64,000 bases of DNA from an uncultured Arenicella sp. (GCA_947499305.1 CANMNN010000001.1:243597-307596), one strand, 5' to 3'. Counted from the first letter of the stretch, positions 29,285-39,449 are shown. Numbers and translations: made by a program. Notes: generated from the letters alone by a model not told the origin.

Positions 29285-29950
29285 TTAACCGTAAAACTCA
29301 ACAGATTTATCAAGTTCTTCGCGACCAACGTCAAACGAGTTGATCACGGCACCCTCATCGGCGTAGCCAAACGAAAGACCAAACATAATGGCGTGATTCT
29401 CAGGGATATTTGCGAGCTCATGGACCGCGTCTGTATACATAGCCAAAGCGCCTTGCGGACAACTTGCTAAGCCATTCTCGGTTAATAGCAGCATGATGGA
29501 CTGCAAGTAGATGCCCATGTCTACCGCATTTATTTCGCTCATGGTTTTTGGCATTGAGAAAAAGGCGGCATGTGGTGCACCGAAAAATTGCCAATTCTGA
29601 GCCATCAATTCTTGACGCTCCTTTTTGTCGTCGCGTCCAATACCCATTGCGCCGTAGAGCGACACCGCACAAGCGATTTGACGTGTTCTGTACTCATCTT
29701 TCAGGTTTTGATCGCCAGGCGTAAAATGAGGAGTAGGGGGCTTACCGCTCATGATATCGCTAATCATGGCCTTTTCGATGTTGTCGCGTACATCGCCGGA
29801 TACCACGACAACGTGCCAGGGCTGTGTGTTGCAGTTCGACGGTGAGTCCTGAGCTTGCAGAAAAATTTTCTTAAGAAGCTCGGGCTCTACGGCTTGGTCT
29901 TTATAGGCACGAACTGATCGTCGCTGTTTGATGGCATCGCTGACATTCAT
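29285..29950 (-). CDS. nitroreductase-family FMN oxidoreductase
   Basis: 221 residues from the ATG of MNVSDAIKQRRSVRAY, preceded by GAGG; an upstream TTG falls within that ribosome binding site. RRSVRAY and SPSNCNTQPWH are FMN-binding signatures of the family. The C-terminal segment GLASCPQGALAMY fits the nitrobenzoate reductase-like branch. It likely reduces nitroaromatics or quinones using NAD(P)H; the natural substrate is unknown. Confidence 0.92.
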   Translation of the reverse strand: MNVSDAIKQRRSVRAYKDQAVEPELLKKIFLQAQDSPSNCNTQPWHVVVVSGDVRDNIEKAMISDIMSGKPPTPHFTPGDQNLKDEYRTRQIACAVSLYGAMGIGRDDKKERQELMAQNWQFFGAPHAAFFSMPKTMSEINAVDMGIYLQSIMLLLTENGLASCPQGALAMYTDAVHELANIPENHAIMFGLSFGYADEGAVINSFDVGREELDKSVEFYG

Positions 29951-30135
29951 AAATCTAATCCTCAAAGTGATAAACGGCTAATGACGTTATAGCGTTTCTG
30001 CATTGCCTCGTTAAAGGTGCTGAACGTGATATCGCGTCACATTATTATAATAGAGCCATTTTAACCTTGTTAAGTGCAGGTGCAATGACAATGCGGCCTA
30101 GGATATAGACATTTTTATCATTAATATCAGATGCT

Positions 30136-30366
30136 CTATCGCAAAGGTTGGCCGTCTGGAAGGCTCACTGCAATGGTTGAGCTGGTTTGCTCCGTCAGGT
30201 CGACAACCTCAACTTCATGCTGAGGTTCATCGCTTGCCACATTAAGTGCCTTGAGGTGCGCTTGCCATAGCTGAAGAGTGGTTAGAGTTTGCTTATTGGC
30301 AATTACTGGCTCGCTAATATGTCCCATTTTCGATTCTTCCGTTTCATTGTTTAGTTTGTCATTCAT
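30136..30366 (-). CDS. small hypothetical protein
   Basis: 76 residues from an ATG preceded by GGGGGA. It is hydrophilic with no membrane segment. The composition (ISEPVIANKQTLTTLQLWQAH, then acidic) looks like a real protein, but no family is recognised. It is isolated in a 760-base gap, so support is limited. Confidence 0.45.
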   Translation of the reverse strand: MNDKLNNETEESKMGHISEPVIANKQTLTTLQLWQAHLKALNVASDEPQHEVEVVDLTEQTSSTIAVSLPDGQPLR

Positions 30367-30713
30367 GTACAGTCCCCCGACCAATACCTGTTCAGTTACC
30401 CAACAAGCAGAGTAGGGTCACTGCTCGCCTCGATTACCTAGAACATTAAAGATAGCTAGGCTTTGTACTCCGACTAGAAACCGCATGTGGTATTGCTCTA
30501 GACTGCGTACTACTTCGATGAATTTATTATTGCTGAGTTAACACTTTTTTACTCTTGGCAATAGGTTTACGCCATTTGCTACTTTGGTTCAGTTGCTAAT
30601 CTTTCGATGTGATGAATATATGAGCTGCGCACTCAAAGCTTTCTCATTTTCACCCCTATTTTGACTTAAACTACAGAGCATGATTCTTTTAGCGAACACT
30701 TAGGCATTCTTGA
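30367..30713. other. intergenic region upstream of xdhC
   Basis: About 350 bases, A/T-rich. I see no gene, RNA or clear promoter that I can defend. Confidence 0.4.
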
Positions 30714-31634
30714 ATGGCGCTTAACATCAATTTGGCCTCGCAATCTCGAGAGCTGATAGACACCGCTCTTGATTGGTCAGAGCAAGGCGCCTCCATTGCG
30801 CTTGTTACCTTAGTAGCTATCGAAGGGAATGCTCCCTATCCGATTGGTTCGCAAATGCTGGTAAGTGAAACAGGTCAATTTATTGGTCAAATTACCGGAG
30901 GCTGTGCCGAAGTTGCTATCGCTGATCAAGCGTGTATTGCGATTAAAAATAGGCAAAACGCGACGATACGTTACGGCCTAGATTCGCCATATTTCGATAT
31001 TAAGTTACCGTGTGGTTCGGGGGTCGATGTGTATTTCGATGTCGAGCTATCAACGCAAACATTGAGACAGATCGATACTGAACTAAACGCCCGCCGTGCC
31101 GTCGTTCAATCGCTTGATACGAAACTTGGCAGGGTAGATAAATGCTATCGACCTACTCCTCGGCTAGTGTTGGCAGGGCAGGGACCAATCATGATTCAGC
31201 TTGCCGAGCTTGCGACTCAAACTGGTTTTGAGGTGGCATGCATCGCTCAGAACTCCGCGACTAAAGCATTACTAAAATCGGCAGATTTTAATTCAAACTC
31301 GATAGAGTCTTTTACAACGGCCTCAGGTCATAAGGAATTGGTCGATGGCTTGGATATGTATAGCGCGTTTGTTAGCGTGTTTCATGAGCACGAATTCGAA
31401 GCGCCTTTGCTTCAATCTGCTTTAGAGAGTCAGGCGTACTATATCGGCGCGCTTGGTAGTCGAAAAACACATACGGCTCGCTGTGAAACATTAAGAGCGC
31501 AAGGCGTAATTCAGGAGCAACTAGATCGTGTTCATGGCCCTGTCGGTTTAGATATCGGAGCTAACACACCATCTCAAATTGCTATTTCGATTTTATCTGA
31601 GGTGATTCAACACATGAATAAGGTCTCTACATAA
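30714..31634 (+). CDS. xdhC: XdhC/CoxI-family molybdenum-hydroxylase maturation protein
   Basis: 306 residues. The N-terminal XdhC_CoxI domain has APYPIGSQMLVSETG and GQITGGCAE (about residues 35-65). The C-terminal Rossmann domain contains YIGALGSRKTH. XdhC binds molybdopterin, promotes its sulfuration and inserts it into xanthine dehydrogenase-type enzymes. The mocA-like gene starts 13 nt later. No hydroxylase subunit genes are in the window, so the client must be encoded elsewhere. Confidence 0.9.
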   Translation: MALNINLASQSRELIDTALDWSEQGASIALVTLVAIEGNAPYPIGSQMLVSETGQFIGQITGGCAEVAIADQACIAIKNRQNATIRYGLDSPYFDIKLPCGSGVDVYFDVELSTQTLRQIDTELNARRAVVQSLDTKLGRVDKCYRPTPRLVLAGQGPIMIQLAELATQTGFEVACIAQNSATKALLKSADFNSNSIESFTTASGHKELVDGLDMYSAFVSVFHEHEFEAPLLQSALESQAYYIGALGSRKTHTARCETLRAQGVIQEQLDRVHGPVGLDIGANTPSQIAISILSEVIQHMNKVST

Positions 31635-31647
31635 CACAGCTTTATCG

Positions 31648-32241
31648 ATGACTGACTCTATCCAAAAGCCCGTTCATTGCCTGCTTCTAGCCGCTGGCAG
31701 TAGCAGTCGCTTTGGTAGTCCAAAAGCCTTACATACGATGCCTGATGGCAAGCCGATGATTGTTAACACGCTCGAGCTTTATCACGATCTTGGTATAGGT
31801 ATCACAGTGGTGATACAGGCGGGCGATAGCGACTTAGCGGCTGTTTTGAAGTCGTGCAGCGTTGCTATAGTAGAGAATCAAAACGCGACTTTGGGTTTAA
31901 GCCAAAGTATAGTTAAAGGTGTTCAACAAAGCTCCGAGAGTCGAGCCTGGTTAATTGGTTTAGCTGACATGCCATATGTATCACCCAAAACTCTGGCGTC
32001 GATTATTGGGCTCGCTGCACCTGAGCGAATAGTGATACCGCGTAGCATTAAAAACGGCGTCAAAAGAGCGGGTAACCCTGTTTGTATTGGCCACGCTTTT
32101 AAAGCTCATCTATTGCAGCTAAGCGGAGACGTTGGCGCTAAAAACCTGATTAAACGAAATACCTCATCGATCGATTATGTCGATTGTGATGATCAGGGGA
32201 TACATCAAGACATCGATAAATTGAGCGATATTATTCAATAA
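31648..32241 (+). CDS. mocA: MocA-like molybdenum cofactor nucleotidyltransferase
   Basis: 197 residues. LLAAGSSSRFGSPKAL is the nucleotide-binding signature of the MobA/MocA family (residues about 12-27), followed by LIGLADMPYVSP with the metal-binding Asp. It transfers CMP (MocA) or GMP to molybdopterin. Being paired with xdhC favours the CTP-using MocA, which makes MCD for the xanthine dehydrogenase family. Confidence 0.88.
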   Translation: MTDSIQKPVHCLLLAAGSSSRFGSPKALHTMPDGKPMIVNTLELYHDLGIGITVVIQAGDSDLAAVLKSCSVAIVENQNATLGLSQSIVKGVQQSSESRAWLIGLADMPYVSPKTLASIIGLAAPERIVIPRSIKNGVKRAGNPVCIGHAFKAHLLQLSGDVGAKNLIKRNTSSIDYVDCDDQGIHQDIDKLSDIIQ

Positions 32242-32270
32242 CGCGTTTATATGGGCTGCAATATTTAAAT

Positions 32271-32753
32271 CTAGCTTCCTGCAAAATCCGTTAATGCATT
32301 GTCGCTTAAACGATAGACCGTCCATCCGTCTTTAGGTTTGGCTCCCATGGCCTCGTAGAATTTAATCGATGGTTCATTCCAATCAAGTACGCTCCATTCA
32401 ACTCGGCCTAGGTTCTTTTCTACCGCGATAACAGCCAGCTGTTTTAGCAAGGCTTTACCCGCGCCGAGCCCGCGGGACTCCGGGCTTACGTACAAGTCTT
32501 CTAGGTATATTCCATGTTGCCCTAACCATGTGGAAAAGCTAAAGAAGTAAACGGCAAAGCCGACAGCTTTCCCATCTGCTTCGGCAATCAAACAATGCGC
32601 TTGCGGGTTGTCGCAAAACAAGGCATTTGTGAAATGCTCAGGGGTCGCGACCACCGCGTCTTCTTCTTTTTCATAGATCGCCAAATCAATTACAAATTGC
32701 ATAATTTGATCAACGTCCTCGGGTCTTGCTTGGCGAATTGTAAGTGAGGCCAT
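32271..32753 (-). CDS. GNAT-family N-acetyltransferase (diamine acetyltransferase-like)
   Basis: 160 residues, one GNAT domain. LYVSPESRGLGAGKALL is motif A for acetyl-CoA. IYLEDLYV and WSVLDWNEPSIKFYEAMGA match the spermidine/spermine acetyltransferase-like branch. The substrate may be a polyamine or thialysine. The gene is 16 nt after the DMT gene on the same strand. Confidence 0.88.
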   Translation of the reverse strand: MASLTIRQARPEDVDQIMQFVIDLAIYEKEEDAVVATPEHFTNALFCDNPQAHCLIAEADGKAVGFAVYFFSFSTWLGQHGIYLEDLYVSPESRGLGAGKALLKQLAVIAVEKNLGRVEWSVLDWNEPSIKFYEAMGAKPKDGWTVYRLSDNALTDFAGS

Positions 32754-32769
32754 AATGTTTTCGCTAGTT

Positions 32770-33714
32770 CTAGTGTTGCTGAGTTTGATGATGCACAGGC
32801 ATGCGTTTGCCCAGTGCTACTATAGCAATAATGAGGCCGGCAAAGACATAGCTTTGTGCGCTGATTGGCTCGGATAGAACGCTAGCGGAAACAGCTAAGG
32901 TCATAAAGGGTTGCAATAGCTGCATTTGACTGACTTTCGCAATACCGCCAAGGGCGAGCGCCTTATACCAAACAAAAAAACCGATTAATTGGCTGAACAG
33001 AGCGAGATATAGAAAGCTAATAATAGACGGTATCGGGAGTGCGAACGGTTCTTGGGGAGCGGTGGCTATAGCTGGCAGAATCACTATCGGTAAACTCAGT
33101 AATAATGCCCAGCAAATGACTTGCCAACCGCGCATTTCTTGTGCCAGTTTGCCTCCAACCGCATACCCTAAAGCCGCGCTAACCACAGCTGCAAACAAGG
33201 CTAAATCGGCCCACATAATGCCACCAGCGCCCTCGAGCAATGAGTAGCAGATGACCAAACCACTGCCGACCAGCCCGCTTAGCCAAAACCCAAGAGACGG
33301 CCGTTCAGTCGACACCAATCGGCTAGCCATTACTGTTGCTAGGGGTAATAGCCCTAGCACAACGCCGCCGTGAGAGGCCGCCACACTCTGCATTGACCAA
33401 GCCGATAGCACTGGGAAGCCAACTACAACGCCTAATGAGACGATTAACAATGCTCGGCACTGTTGCCAAGTTGGTAAGGGCGATCGAGTGGCTAAAAGAA
33501 TGATTGCGGCGATTATCGCTGCCAGCACCGCGCGACCAAAGCCGATGAAAAGTGGGTTTACAAGCTCAGCGTTGTTAGCTGCCGACGCTGTAGTTATTAG
33601 GCGTGTTGCGGGTAAGGTTAAGCTAAACATAAATACGGCTACAAAGCCGAGGAGCATGCCTCTTCCAATATTTCTTCTATCGTTTTTAAAATTGCCCTTA
33701 ACCGCTTTGTTCAA
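32770..33714 (-). CDS. EamA/DMT-family transporter
   Basis: 314 residues with about ten transmembrane helices in two EamA repeats, starting with GMLLGFVAVFMFSLTLPATR. The second repeat includes SQLIGFFVWYKALALGGIAKVSQMQ (a typical end-of-repeat motif). The substrate is unknown. It is not close in sequence to the DMT protein at 9159. Confidence 0.9.
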   Translation of the reverse strand: MNKAVKGNFKNDRRNIGRGMLLGFVAVFMFSLTLPATRLITTASAANNAELVNPLFIGFGRAVLAAIIAAIILLATRSPLPTWQQCRALLIVSLGVVVGFPVLSAWSMQSVAASHGGVVLGLLPLATVMASRLVSTERPSLGFWLSGLVGSGLVICYSLLEGAGGIMWADLALFAAVVSAALGYAVGGKLAQEMRGWQVICWALLLSLPIVILPAIATAPQEPFALPIPSIISFLYLALFSQLIGFFVWYKALALGGIAKVSQMQLLQPFMTLAVSASVLSEPISAQSYVFAGLIIAIVALGKRMPVHHQTQQH

Positions 33715-33753
33715 TTTAGTCTCTTTGTTTCTTAAAGAGCCAAGGTTTTTAGC

Positions 33754-34233
33754 TCAACAAGTTGCTATATCAGCAAAACTAGCGTTTGTGAGGTCCGCGA
33801 GATCGGCAGCGGCTAATTCGATATCGAGGCCTCGTTTTCCTGCACTGACAAATATGCTCTCGAATCTCTTAGCACTAGTATCAATAATGGTTTTCAGGGG
33901 ACGTTTTTGCGCCAAGGGGCTCACACCGCCGAGAATATAACCACTACTGAGCTGAGCCTTTTGCTTGTCCGCCATCAACGCTTTCTTAGCGCTAATGGCT
34001 TTCGCTAGTGACTTTAAATCGAGGCTTGAACTAACCGGGACGATGCCTACAACAAGTATTGAACCGGATGACAACTTCGCCTCGACGATCAAGGTTTTGA
34101 AAAGTTGTTGTGGGTCAACACCAAGCTCGCGGGCGGCTTCATCACCATAAGACTCTATGCTGGGCGTATGTCGATATTGATGTATTTTATAATCGATTGA
34201 ATGCTGATTTAATAAGTCGATAGCGGGAGTCAT
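33754..34233 (-). CDS. ybaK: YbaK/EbsC-family Cys-tRNA(Pro) deacylase
   Basis: 159 residues, one YbaK domain. The FKTLIVEA segment (with the catalytic-site Lys) and SGYILGGVSPLAQKR are characteristic, with GLDIELAAADL at the end. It hydrolyses Cys mischarged on tRNA-Pro in trans. The length equals that of E. coli YbaK. Confidence 0.93.
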   Translation of the reverse strand: MTPAIDLLNQHSIDYKIHQYRHTPSIESYGDEAARELGVDPQQLFKTLIVEAKLSSGSILVVGIVPVSSSLDLKSLAKAISAKKALMADKQKAQLSSGYILGGVSPLAQKRPLKTIIDTSAKRFESIFVSAGKRGLDIELAAADLADLTNASFADIATC

Positions 34234-34250
34234 TTTCAGCTAACGTTGAC

Positions 34251-34970
34251 CTAAGTAGTTTTTTTCCAAACAGCAATCACAGTTTTACCGACCGAATAGT
34301 TGAATAACACATCTAGTACTTTAGAAATAGGCACCATGAACTTGTCCCATAGCCAAATTTGTCTTTTAGTTGGCATGCTGGCTTCGAGCAATACTGCATT
34401 TGCGTAAGATGCTAAACAGCCGACAGAGTCCATGTAGAATAATTTTTCAATAGCAGCATTGCTTGGAGTCAAACCCCTAAGCATTGCTTTGTTGTAACGG
34501 CGAAAATGACCTACTGCTTTGTCGAACGGGCTAAAGAAACGTTGGTGTGCTGGTGATAGAACAATCAATTTCCCCCCGGTTTTTAAGCGCATCATCGCGG
34601 CCTTTACTTCTGCGAGATCATCTTCTATGTGCTCAAGTACATCGATGTAAATTAACGTGTCGTACTGCTTTTCAGCACTTATATCACTTAAGAAGCCGCA
34701 AACAATTTCAAGCTTGTCGTCGTTTGGATAAGAGTTCTCAATTTTATTCGCCTGAGTTTGGTCAGGTTCAAGTGCTGTCCAATTCTGATTGCGGCGCCTT
34801 AGTAAAGCTGTGTTACTTCCTATGCCTGCGCCGACTTCAAGTACTTTGTCACCGACTAATGGTTCCAAAGTATTACTCCAGTAATTTTTCCAATTTACAG
34901 CGTCGGCAAACAATGTAAGCTCGTCGCCAATATAATCGGAGGCTTGTTCAGTCTGCATAATCAATGCCAT
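34251..34970 (-). CDS. class I SAM-dependent methyltransferase
   Basis: 239 residues. Motif I is VLEVGAGIGSNT (about residues 41-52) and the acidic post-II is LIYIDVLEHIEDD. The start overlaps the upstream glycosyltransferase gene by 23 nt (or 11 nt if the second ATG is used), so the two are translationally coupled. It likely methylates a polyprenyl-linked sugar or lipid made by its partners (inference). Confidence 0.88.
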   Translation of the reverse strand: MALIMQTEQASDYIGDELTLFADAVNWKNYWSNTLEPLVGDKVLEVGAGIGSNTALLRRRNQNWTALEPDQTQANKIENSYPNDDKLEIVCGFLSDISAEKQYDTLIYIDVLEHIEDDLAEVKAAMMRLKTGGKLIVLSPAHQRFFSPFDKAVGHFRRYNKAMLRGLTPSNAAIEKLFYMDSVGCLASYANAVLLEASMPTKRQIWLWDKFMVPISKVLDVLFNYSVGKTVIAVWKKTT

Positions 34971-35901
34971 CGATCAGGCAATGGTAGTCGTTGGCGTTGT
35001 TTATATTTGAACGAATATTGCCAGCAGAGAGTAGAACAACTAGGCTCATAATCGCCACTTGTAACAACAGCAAAATTAAAATGCCACCGACGGTTGAAAA
35101 CCAACCGGGTATAGCTAGGCCTGCGAGCTTAATCACCACCATGATGATCATTGTCGATACAATGATCGCTGCAAATAAGGCACAAAAAAGTGTGATTCTT
35201 ACCAAAACTGTCTCAGAAAAAACCATGATTGAACGCAGGCCATGCAAGGTCAGTGAGACTAGGTTCATACTGCTTTTACCCGCATAGCGAGCGCCTCGAT
35301 GCAGTGACAATGAGGCGATACGAAGGCGAGAATTTATTAACGACGCGGCTACGTGCATGCGGCTTTCCTGAGTATGAACCAATCTGCGAGCGGCGCTCGG
35401 GCTGAGTGCCATAAAGTTACCAAAACGAATTTCTCGACCAACCAAAATACGAAAAAAAGCTTGGTAGATTCGATAGAAAGCTTTGAATACACGAGATTCA
35501 ATTCTCGATTTTCGCGTAGCAACTACCGCATCGGTTTGACTGGATTGGTCATGAAGGCGCTCTACTAGAGTGGCAATGTCGGCGGGTTTGTCCTCACCAT
35601 CAGAGTCTAAAATCACCAAAGATTCAAATTCAATTTCATTCAATGCCGCGCTAATGCCGCAACAAATAGCTGTTTGGTGGCCGACATTACGGACAAGTTT
35701 AACCACTTGCCCACGTAGACCATTGTCAATCAATAACGCAGCGTCAAAAGGAATAGCCACTGACCCGTCATCAACGACAATAACGTAATCGTCGCTGTCT
35801 AGGTGCTCTGATAAATTTCTACAAAATTCAGCCGCCGCCAAATCTTCAAAATAGGGGGCGACAACCGCTGTCTTTACTGATTTTTTCGATGATGAATTCA
35901 A
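34948..35901 (-). CDS. GT2-family glycosyltransferase (dolichyl-phosphate sugar synthase-like) with membrane tail
   Basis: 317 residues. The GT-A domain has VIVVDDGS and the metal-binding ILDSDGEDKP. Two C-terminal transmembrane helices (about 225-250 and 260-290) match the DPMS/GtrB group that loads a sugar on polyprenyl phosphate. It is followed by a methyltransferase and preceded 14 nt upstream by a GT-C-like membrane protein, a pattern seen in lipid-linked sugar transfer. Confidence 0.88.
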   Translation of the reverse strand: MNSSSKKSVKTAVVAPYFEDLAAAEFCRNLSEHLDSDDYVIVVDDGSVAIPFDAALLIDNGLRGQVVKLVRNVGHQTAICCGISAALNEIEFESLVILDSDGEDKPADIATLVERLHDQSSQTDAVVATRKSRIESRVFKAFYRIYQAFFRILVGREIRFGNFMALSPSAARRLVHTQESRMHVAASLINSRLRIASLSLHRGARYAGKSSMNLVSLTLHGLRSIMVFSETVLVRITLFCALFAAIIVSTMIIMVVIKLAGLAIPGWFSTVGGILILLLLQVAIMSLVVLLSAGNIRSNINNANDYHCLIDGIDYAD

Positions 35902-35915
35902 GTTAGTATCTCCAT

Positions 35916-37853
35916 CTATGCGTGTTCTTTTGACGGCTGTTCATACGTCTCTAATCGCATTCTCTCAAACATTCCAATTAGCGAGTGGCGTAACGACCAT
36001 AGCAATAAAAGTATCGCGAACTGCCATAAATAGTGACCATAAGAACTAAGCTCTTGGGCGTAGTAGCTCAAACGGCCAACTGGCCGAGGAGAGCTAAATG
36101 CAAACCAGCCTGTTTCACTATTGTCTTGAGCAACGATCTTATAATAACCGCGCGGTAGCTTAAGCTGAGTAGTAAGCCACTTGGTCATCGGATATTGATG
36201 AGCATATCGAGGTGTTGCTACTGGCTCTATATAAAAGCGATCACCACTGCCAACATCTTCAAGATAAAGCTGCATATCAGGGCTACTAATATCGCCCATG
36301 TAGCTTATCTGAGCAAATGACCGATTGATTCGCAAGGCTGCGCTCTCGAATCTCCCTGTAGCCTCTTCTTCGCCCATTTCGGGGTTAAAGGAGCCATAGG
36401 CCGGAGCGCCTAAATGATCTGAGCCGAGAATTTCCTCATGCAATACAGCCGTCCCATTTCGAAAAAACGCACTCGATTGTATCTCTTCATCGCTTGCTTC
36501 CGGATACCATTGTAAGTCTGGTTGCGGTTGAAGCGAAGGCGGAAGAGTGTCGGCCGCCGACATTTTATCGAGAATCGCTTGGAAGATATCCGAGTGAGGA
36601 AATGGGATATGCCTAAACGGCTGATTCTCTAATTCTGCATAGTCACCAGTATTCAAATATCGTGAGGTATTAAGCGTCTGGAGAGCTTTATACTTTTTCT
36701 GCTCTTTTAGTACATGGTCGACAGTAGCTGCCTGATGCGAAAGACCCGAGCCAAAGGCAAGCAAGTAGCCACCAAACATCAGTGCCAGAGTGTTGGCGCC
36801 AACACGGTAGCGGCCGCTGGAAAGTAAGCACAGGGCCATTAAACTCGAGAGTGGTATCAATGACAAAAATTCAAAATATCTCGGTGCAGGAGATGGACCG
36901 CCGAGGCCACGAGCATAGGCAACGCCGGTAGCGACGATGACAGTAAATGCGTAGATCGACAGCACAAAACGTGTAAAGCGGGAGGGCGCTTCGCCATGCT
37001 TAAAAATTTGTGCAATCAAAAGCACAATGGGCGCCGCAAATACAAATGCTGGCCATAGTCCTTTATAGTTTGGCCAAGACATTGTTTTCAAGAAGGTGGT
37101 TATCGAATCGGTAAGAATCAATTCCTTATCACTACCGCCTGCTACTTGCGCTATGAGAGCAAAACCCAACAAAGCCGGAAGCAGAGCGGCGATACTGGTT
37201 TTCAAGTATTGCTGGCGATTAGAGCAGCTATTGTCAGTCTTAGAAGTAGCAATGAATAGCATTAAACTAACGCCGATCACAGCAACAGATGCAAAAGTGC
37301 CTCCGGCCAGAGTGAGTGTCGCGGCGGCGAGGCTAAATATACCCGCAAACCACTTTCCACTAAACGGCCGGTTAGTTGTCCACCAAAAGCCGAGTAACGA
37401 AAACAGCACCATGGTGTATGTATGAGTTTGAATACCCCAAAGAATGTTCACTAGCGCGAATGGTAAAACCCAGAAGGTGATTGCGACAACCATCAAAGCA
37501 ACTCTGCTTGGCTGAGGCGCGTATCGGTTTATTACCGACACCATCAGAGCTCCAGATGCAGCCCAAATCGTAGCGTTGGCAATCATCCATACGATTGGGT
37601 TCCATTGTTGTTGATTCATCTCAAACAAGGCTAACGACATGATTCGGTTAAAGGTAATGCGGTGTTCATTGGCTGGTCTGAACAAGCGTTCTAGCTCAAA
37701 GCCGTATACCTTATAGTCGGTCAAAAAACCGCCAAGCCCCCAATCGTCCCAATACGGAGTCTGCGACCCAAAGAGTTCGATGATTTCTAGGCGCACACCT
37801 ATGATTAAGGCGATGACGCTGAAAATAAGCAAGAAGCTATTTGATTTAGACAT
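35916..37853 (-). CDS. polytopic membrane protein, probable GT-C glycosyltransferase
   Basis: 645 residues with around 11-12 hydrophobic helices. The first periplasmic loop carries PYWDDWG, the acidic pair expected of GT-C enzymes that use polyprenyl-phosphate sugars. A large soluble segment (about residues 400-610) separates the last helix. It sits just upstream of the GtrB-like gene (14 nt), suggesting that the latter makes its donor. The acceptor is unknown. Confidence 0.72.
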   Translation of the reverse strand: MSKSNSFLLIFSVIALIIGVRLEIIELFGSQTPYWDDWGLGGFLTDYKVYGFELERLFRPANEHRITFNRIMSLALFEMNQQQWNPIVWMIANATIWAASGALMVSVINRYAPQPSRVALMVVAITFWVLPFALVNILWGIQTHTYTMVLFSLLGFWWTTNRPFSGKWFAGIFSLAAATLTLAGGTFASVAVIGVSLMLFIATSKTDNSCSNRQQYLKTSIAALLPALLGFALIAQVAGGSDKELILTDSITTFLKTMSWPNYKGLWPAFVFAAPIVLLIAQIFKHGEAPSRFTRFVLSIYAFTVIVATGVAYARGLGGPSPAPRYFEFLSLIPLSSLMALCLLSSGRYRVGANTLALMFGGYLLAFGSGLSHQAATVDHVLKEQKKYKALQTLNTSRYLNTGDYAELENQPFRHIPFPHSDIFQAILDKMSAADTLPPSLQPQPDLQWYPEASDEEIQSSAFFRNGTAVLHEEILGSDHLGAPAYGSFNPEMGEEEATGRFESAALRINRSFAQISYMGDISSPDMQLYLEDVGSGDRFYIEPVATPRYAHQYPMTKWLTTQLKLPRGYYKIVAQDNSETGWFAFSSPRPVGRLSYYAQELSSYGHYLWQFAILLLLWSLRHSLIGMFERMRLETYEQPSKEHA

Positions 37854-37898
37854 GTATCAGAAAAATTTGGTTGGTCATCAACTGGGCGCGAACCGAGT

Positions 37899-39449
37899 TT
37901 ATTTTGCCGTGCTGTTAATGGCTTTTAAGGTTGCATACATTGCCGCAACAACTTGGTTTGAATTGACACCGCGTGTGGTCATTTTGCGGCCGTTTTCAAG
38001 TTCCCAAGTGATGCTAGCTTCTGTCAATGCATTGGTCTTACCACCTTTAGGAATATGAACTTGGTAGTCTAACAGTTTCGGTCGCTTAAGATCATCGTGC
38101 GATGCCAGTATTTTGTCGAGTGCGTCTGCGAACGCGTCATAGGCGCCATTACCTTGACCTCGTTCACCGTGCTCAATACCATCGATCGAAACGGTTAAAC
38201 TGATCTCAGATTCACCATTTAAATGGCTAGAGGTTTTGCAGTCGATTAGTACCACGCGTTGAGTATCGCGGCTCTCCAGTACATCAGCGATGATGAACGG
38301 GAGGTCTTCAGAGGTGACCGTCTGTTTTGAGTCACCTAACGCGATAACTTTATCGAGTACTTTTTTCTGATCCTCAACGCTCAATTTAATGCCGAGCTCA
38401 TCGAGGTTATTTTCCAGTGACGCTTTACCTGCTAGTTTCCCCAACGCATAGGTGCGTTTTCTCGCAAAGCGCTCAGGCGAGAGTTTGGTAACATAAAGAT
38501 TGCCTTTTTTGTCGCCGTCAGCATGGATCCCAGCTGTTTGTGTAAAAACATCTTTACCAAGAATAGGGGCGTTGCCCGAAACAAACTTACCTGAGAAGCT
38601 CTCGACCATTTGGCTAATGTCGACGATGTGTTTTTCATCAATATTCAATTTTATGCCCATTTTATCCTGCAATACGACGCTGACCTCAGCTAAGGAAGCA
38701 TTGCCTGCGCGCTCACCAAGACAGTTGACGGTACAGTGTATCGAATGTATTCCAGCATCGACGGCTGCCATCACGTTCGCAGTGGCTAAACCGTAATCGT
38801 TATGAGGGTGAAAGTCGAAGGCCAAATTTGGGAATCGAGAGACCATATCTCCAATTGCCTTGCCAACTTCGAGTGGAGACATCACGCCCAAGGTGTCTGG
38901 CAACATAAAGTGCCCAACGTCTAAATCTTTAATGCCCTCGATAAAGTTATAAACGTACTCCGGTGAGTCAGCATAGCCGTTTGACCAATCTTCTAGATAA
39001 ACGTTTACCGCGACGCCCTGAGAGCGTGCATATTCAATTGTTTGTCGAACACGTTCAATATGCTGTTCAGGTTGCTGACGTAACTGAGTTAGGCAATGCT
39101 TTTCACTGCCTTTAGCGAGTAGGTTAATCACCTTGCCACCAGCGCCTGTAATCCAGTCGACGCTGCGAGTGTGGTCTACAAAGCCAAGCACTTCAACTTT
39201 GTGTAAATGACCATTCGCAGAAGCCCACTCGTTAATCTGTCTTACCGCCTCTTGTTCGCCTTGCGAAACACCTGCCGATGCCACTTCAATGCGATCAACA
39301 TTTAAGCGCCCTAACAGAGCTTGAGCTAGGCTAAGCTTTTCAGCTGGCGCAAATGACACGCCTTGGGTTTGTTCACCATCGCGTAGCGTGGTGTCCATCA
39401 GGGTGATTTGCTTGCTCGATTGCATATTTAATAGGTGATTATGAGGCAT
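37899..39449 (-). CDS. leuA: 2-isopropylmalate synthase, LeuA2 type with regulatory domain
   Basis: 516 residues. The HMGL-like TIM barrel begins TLMDTTLRDGEQTQGVSF and has DFHPHNDYGLA and HCTVNCLGERAGNASL (metal ligands His and Cys/Asn). The C-terminal 130 residues are the LeuA allosteric dimer domain (YQVHIPKGGKTNALTEASI). It condenses 2-oxoisovalerate and acetyl-CoA. It differs from E. coli LeuA and resembles the form common in Bacteroidetes; (R)-citramalate synthase is the alternative, but the leuCD neighbours favour leucine synthesis. ATG at residue 9 is a second possible start. Confidence 0.88.
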   Translation of the reverse strand: MPHNHLLNMQSSKQITLMDTTLRDGEQTQGVSFAPAEKLSLAQALLGRLNVDRIEVASAGVSQGEQEAVRQINEWASANGHLHKVEVLGFVDHTRSVDWITGAGGKVINLLAKGSEKHCLTQLRQQPEQHIERVRQTIEYARSQGVAVNVYLEDWSNGYADSPEYVYNFIEGIKDLDVGHFMLPDTLGVMSPLEVGKAIGDMVSRFPNLAFDFHPHNDYGLATANVMAAVDAGIHSIHCTVNCLGERAGNASLAEVSVVLQDKMGIKLNIDEKHIVDISQMVESFSGKFVSGNAPILGKDVFTQTAGIHADGDKKGNLYVTKLSPERFARKRTYALGKLAGKASLENNLDELGIKLSVEDQKKVLDKVIALGDSKQTVTSEDLPFIIADVLESRDTQRVVLIDCKTSSHLNGESEISLTVSIDGIEHGERGQGNGAYDAFADALDKILASHDDLKRPKLLDYQVHIPKGGKTNALTEASITWELENGRKMTTRGVNSNQVVAAMYATLKAINSTAK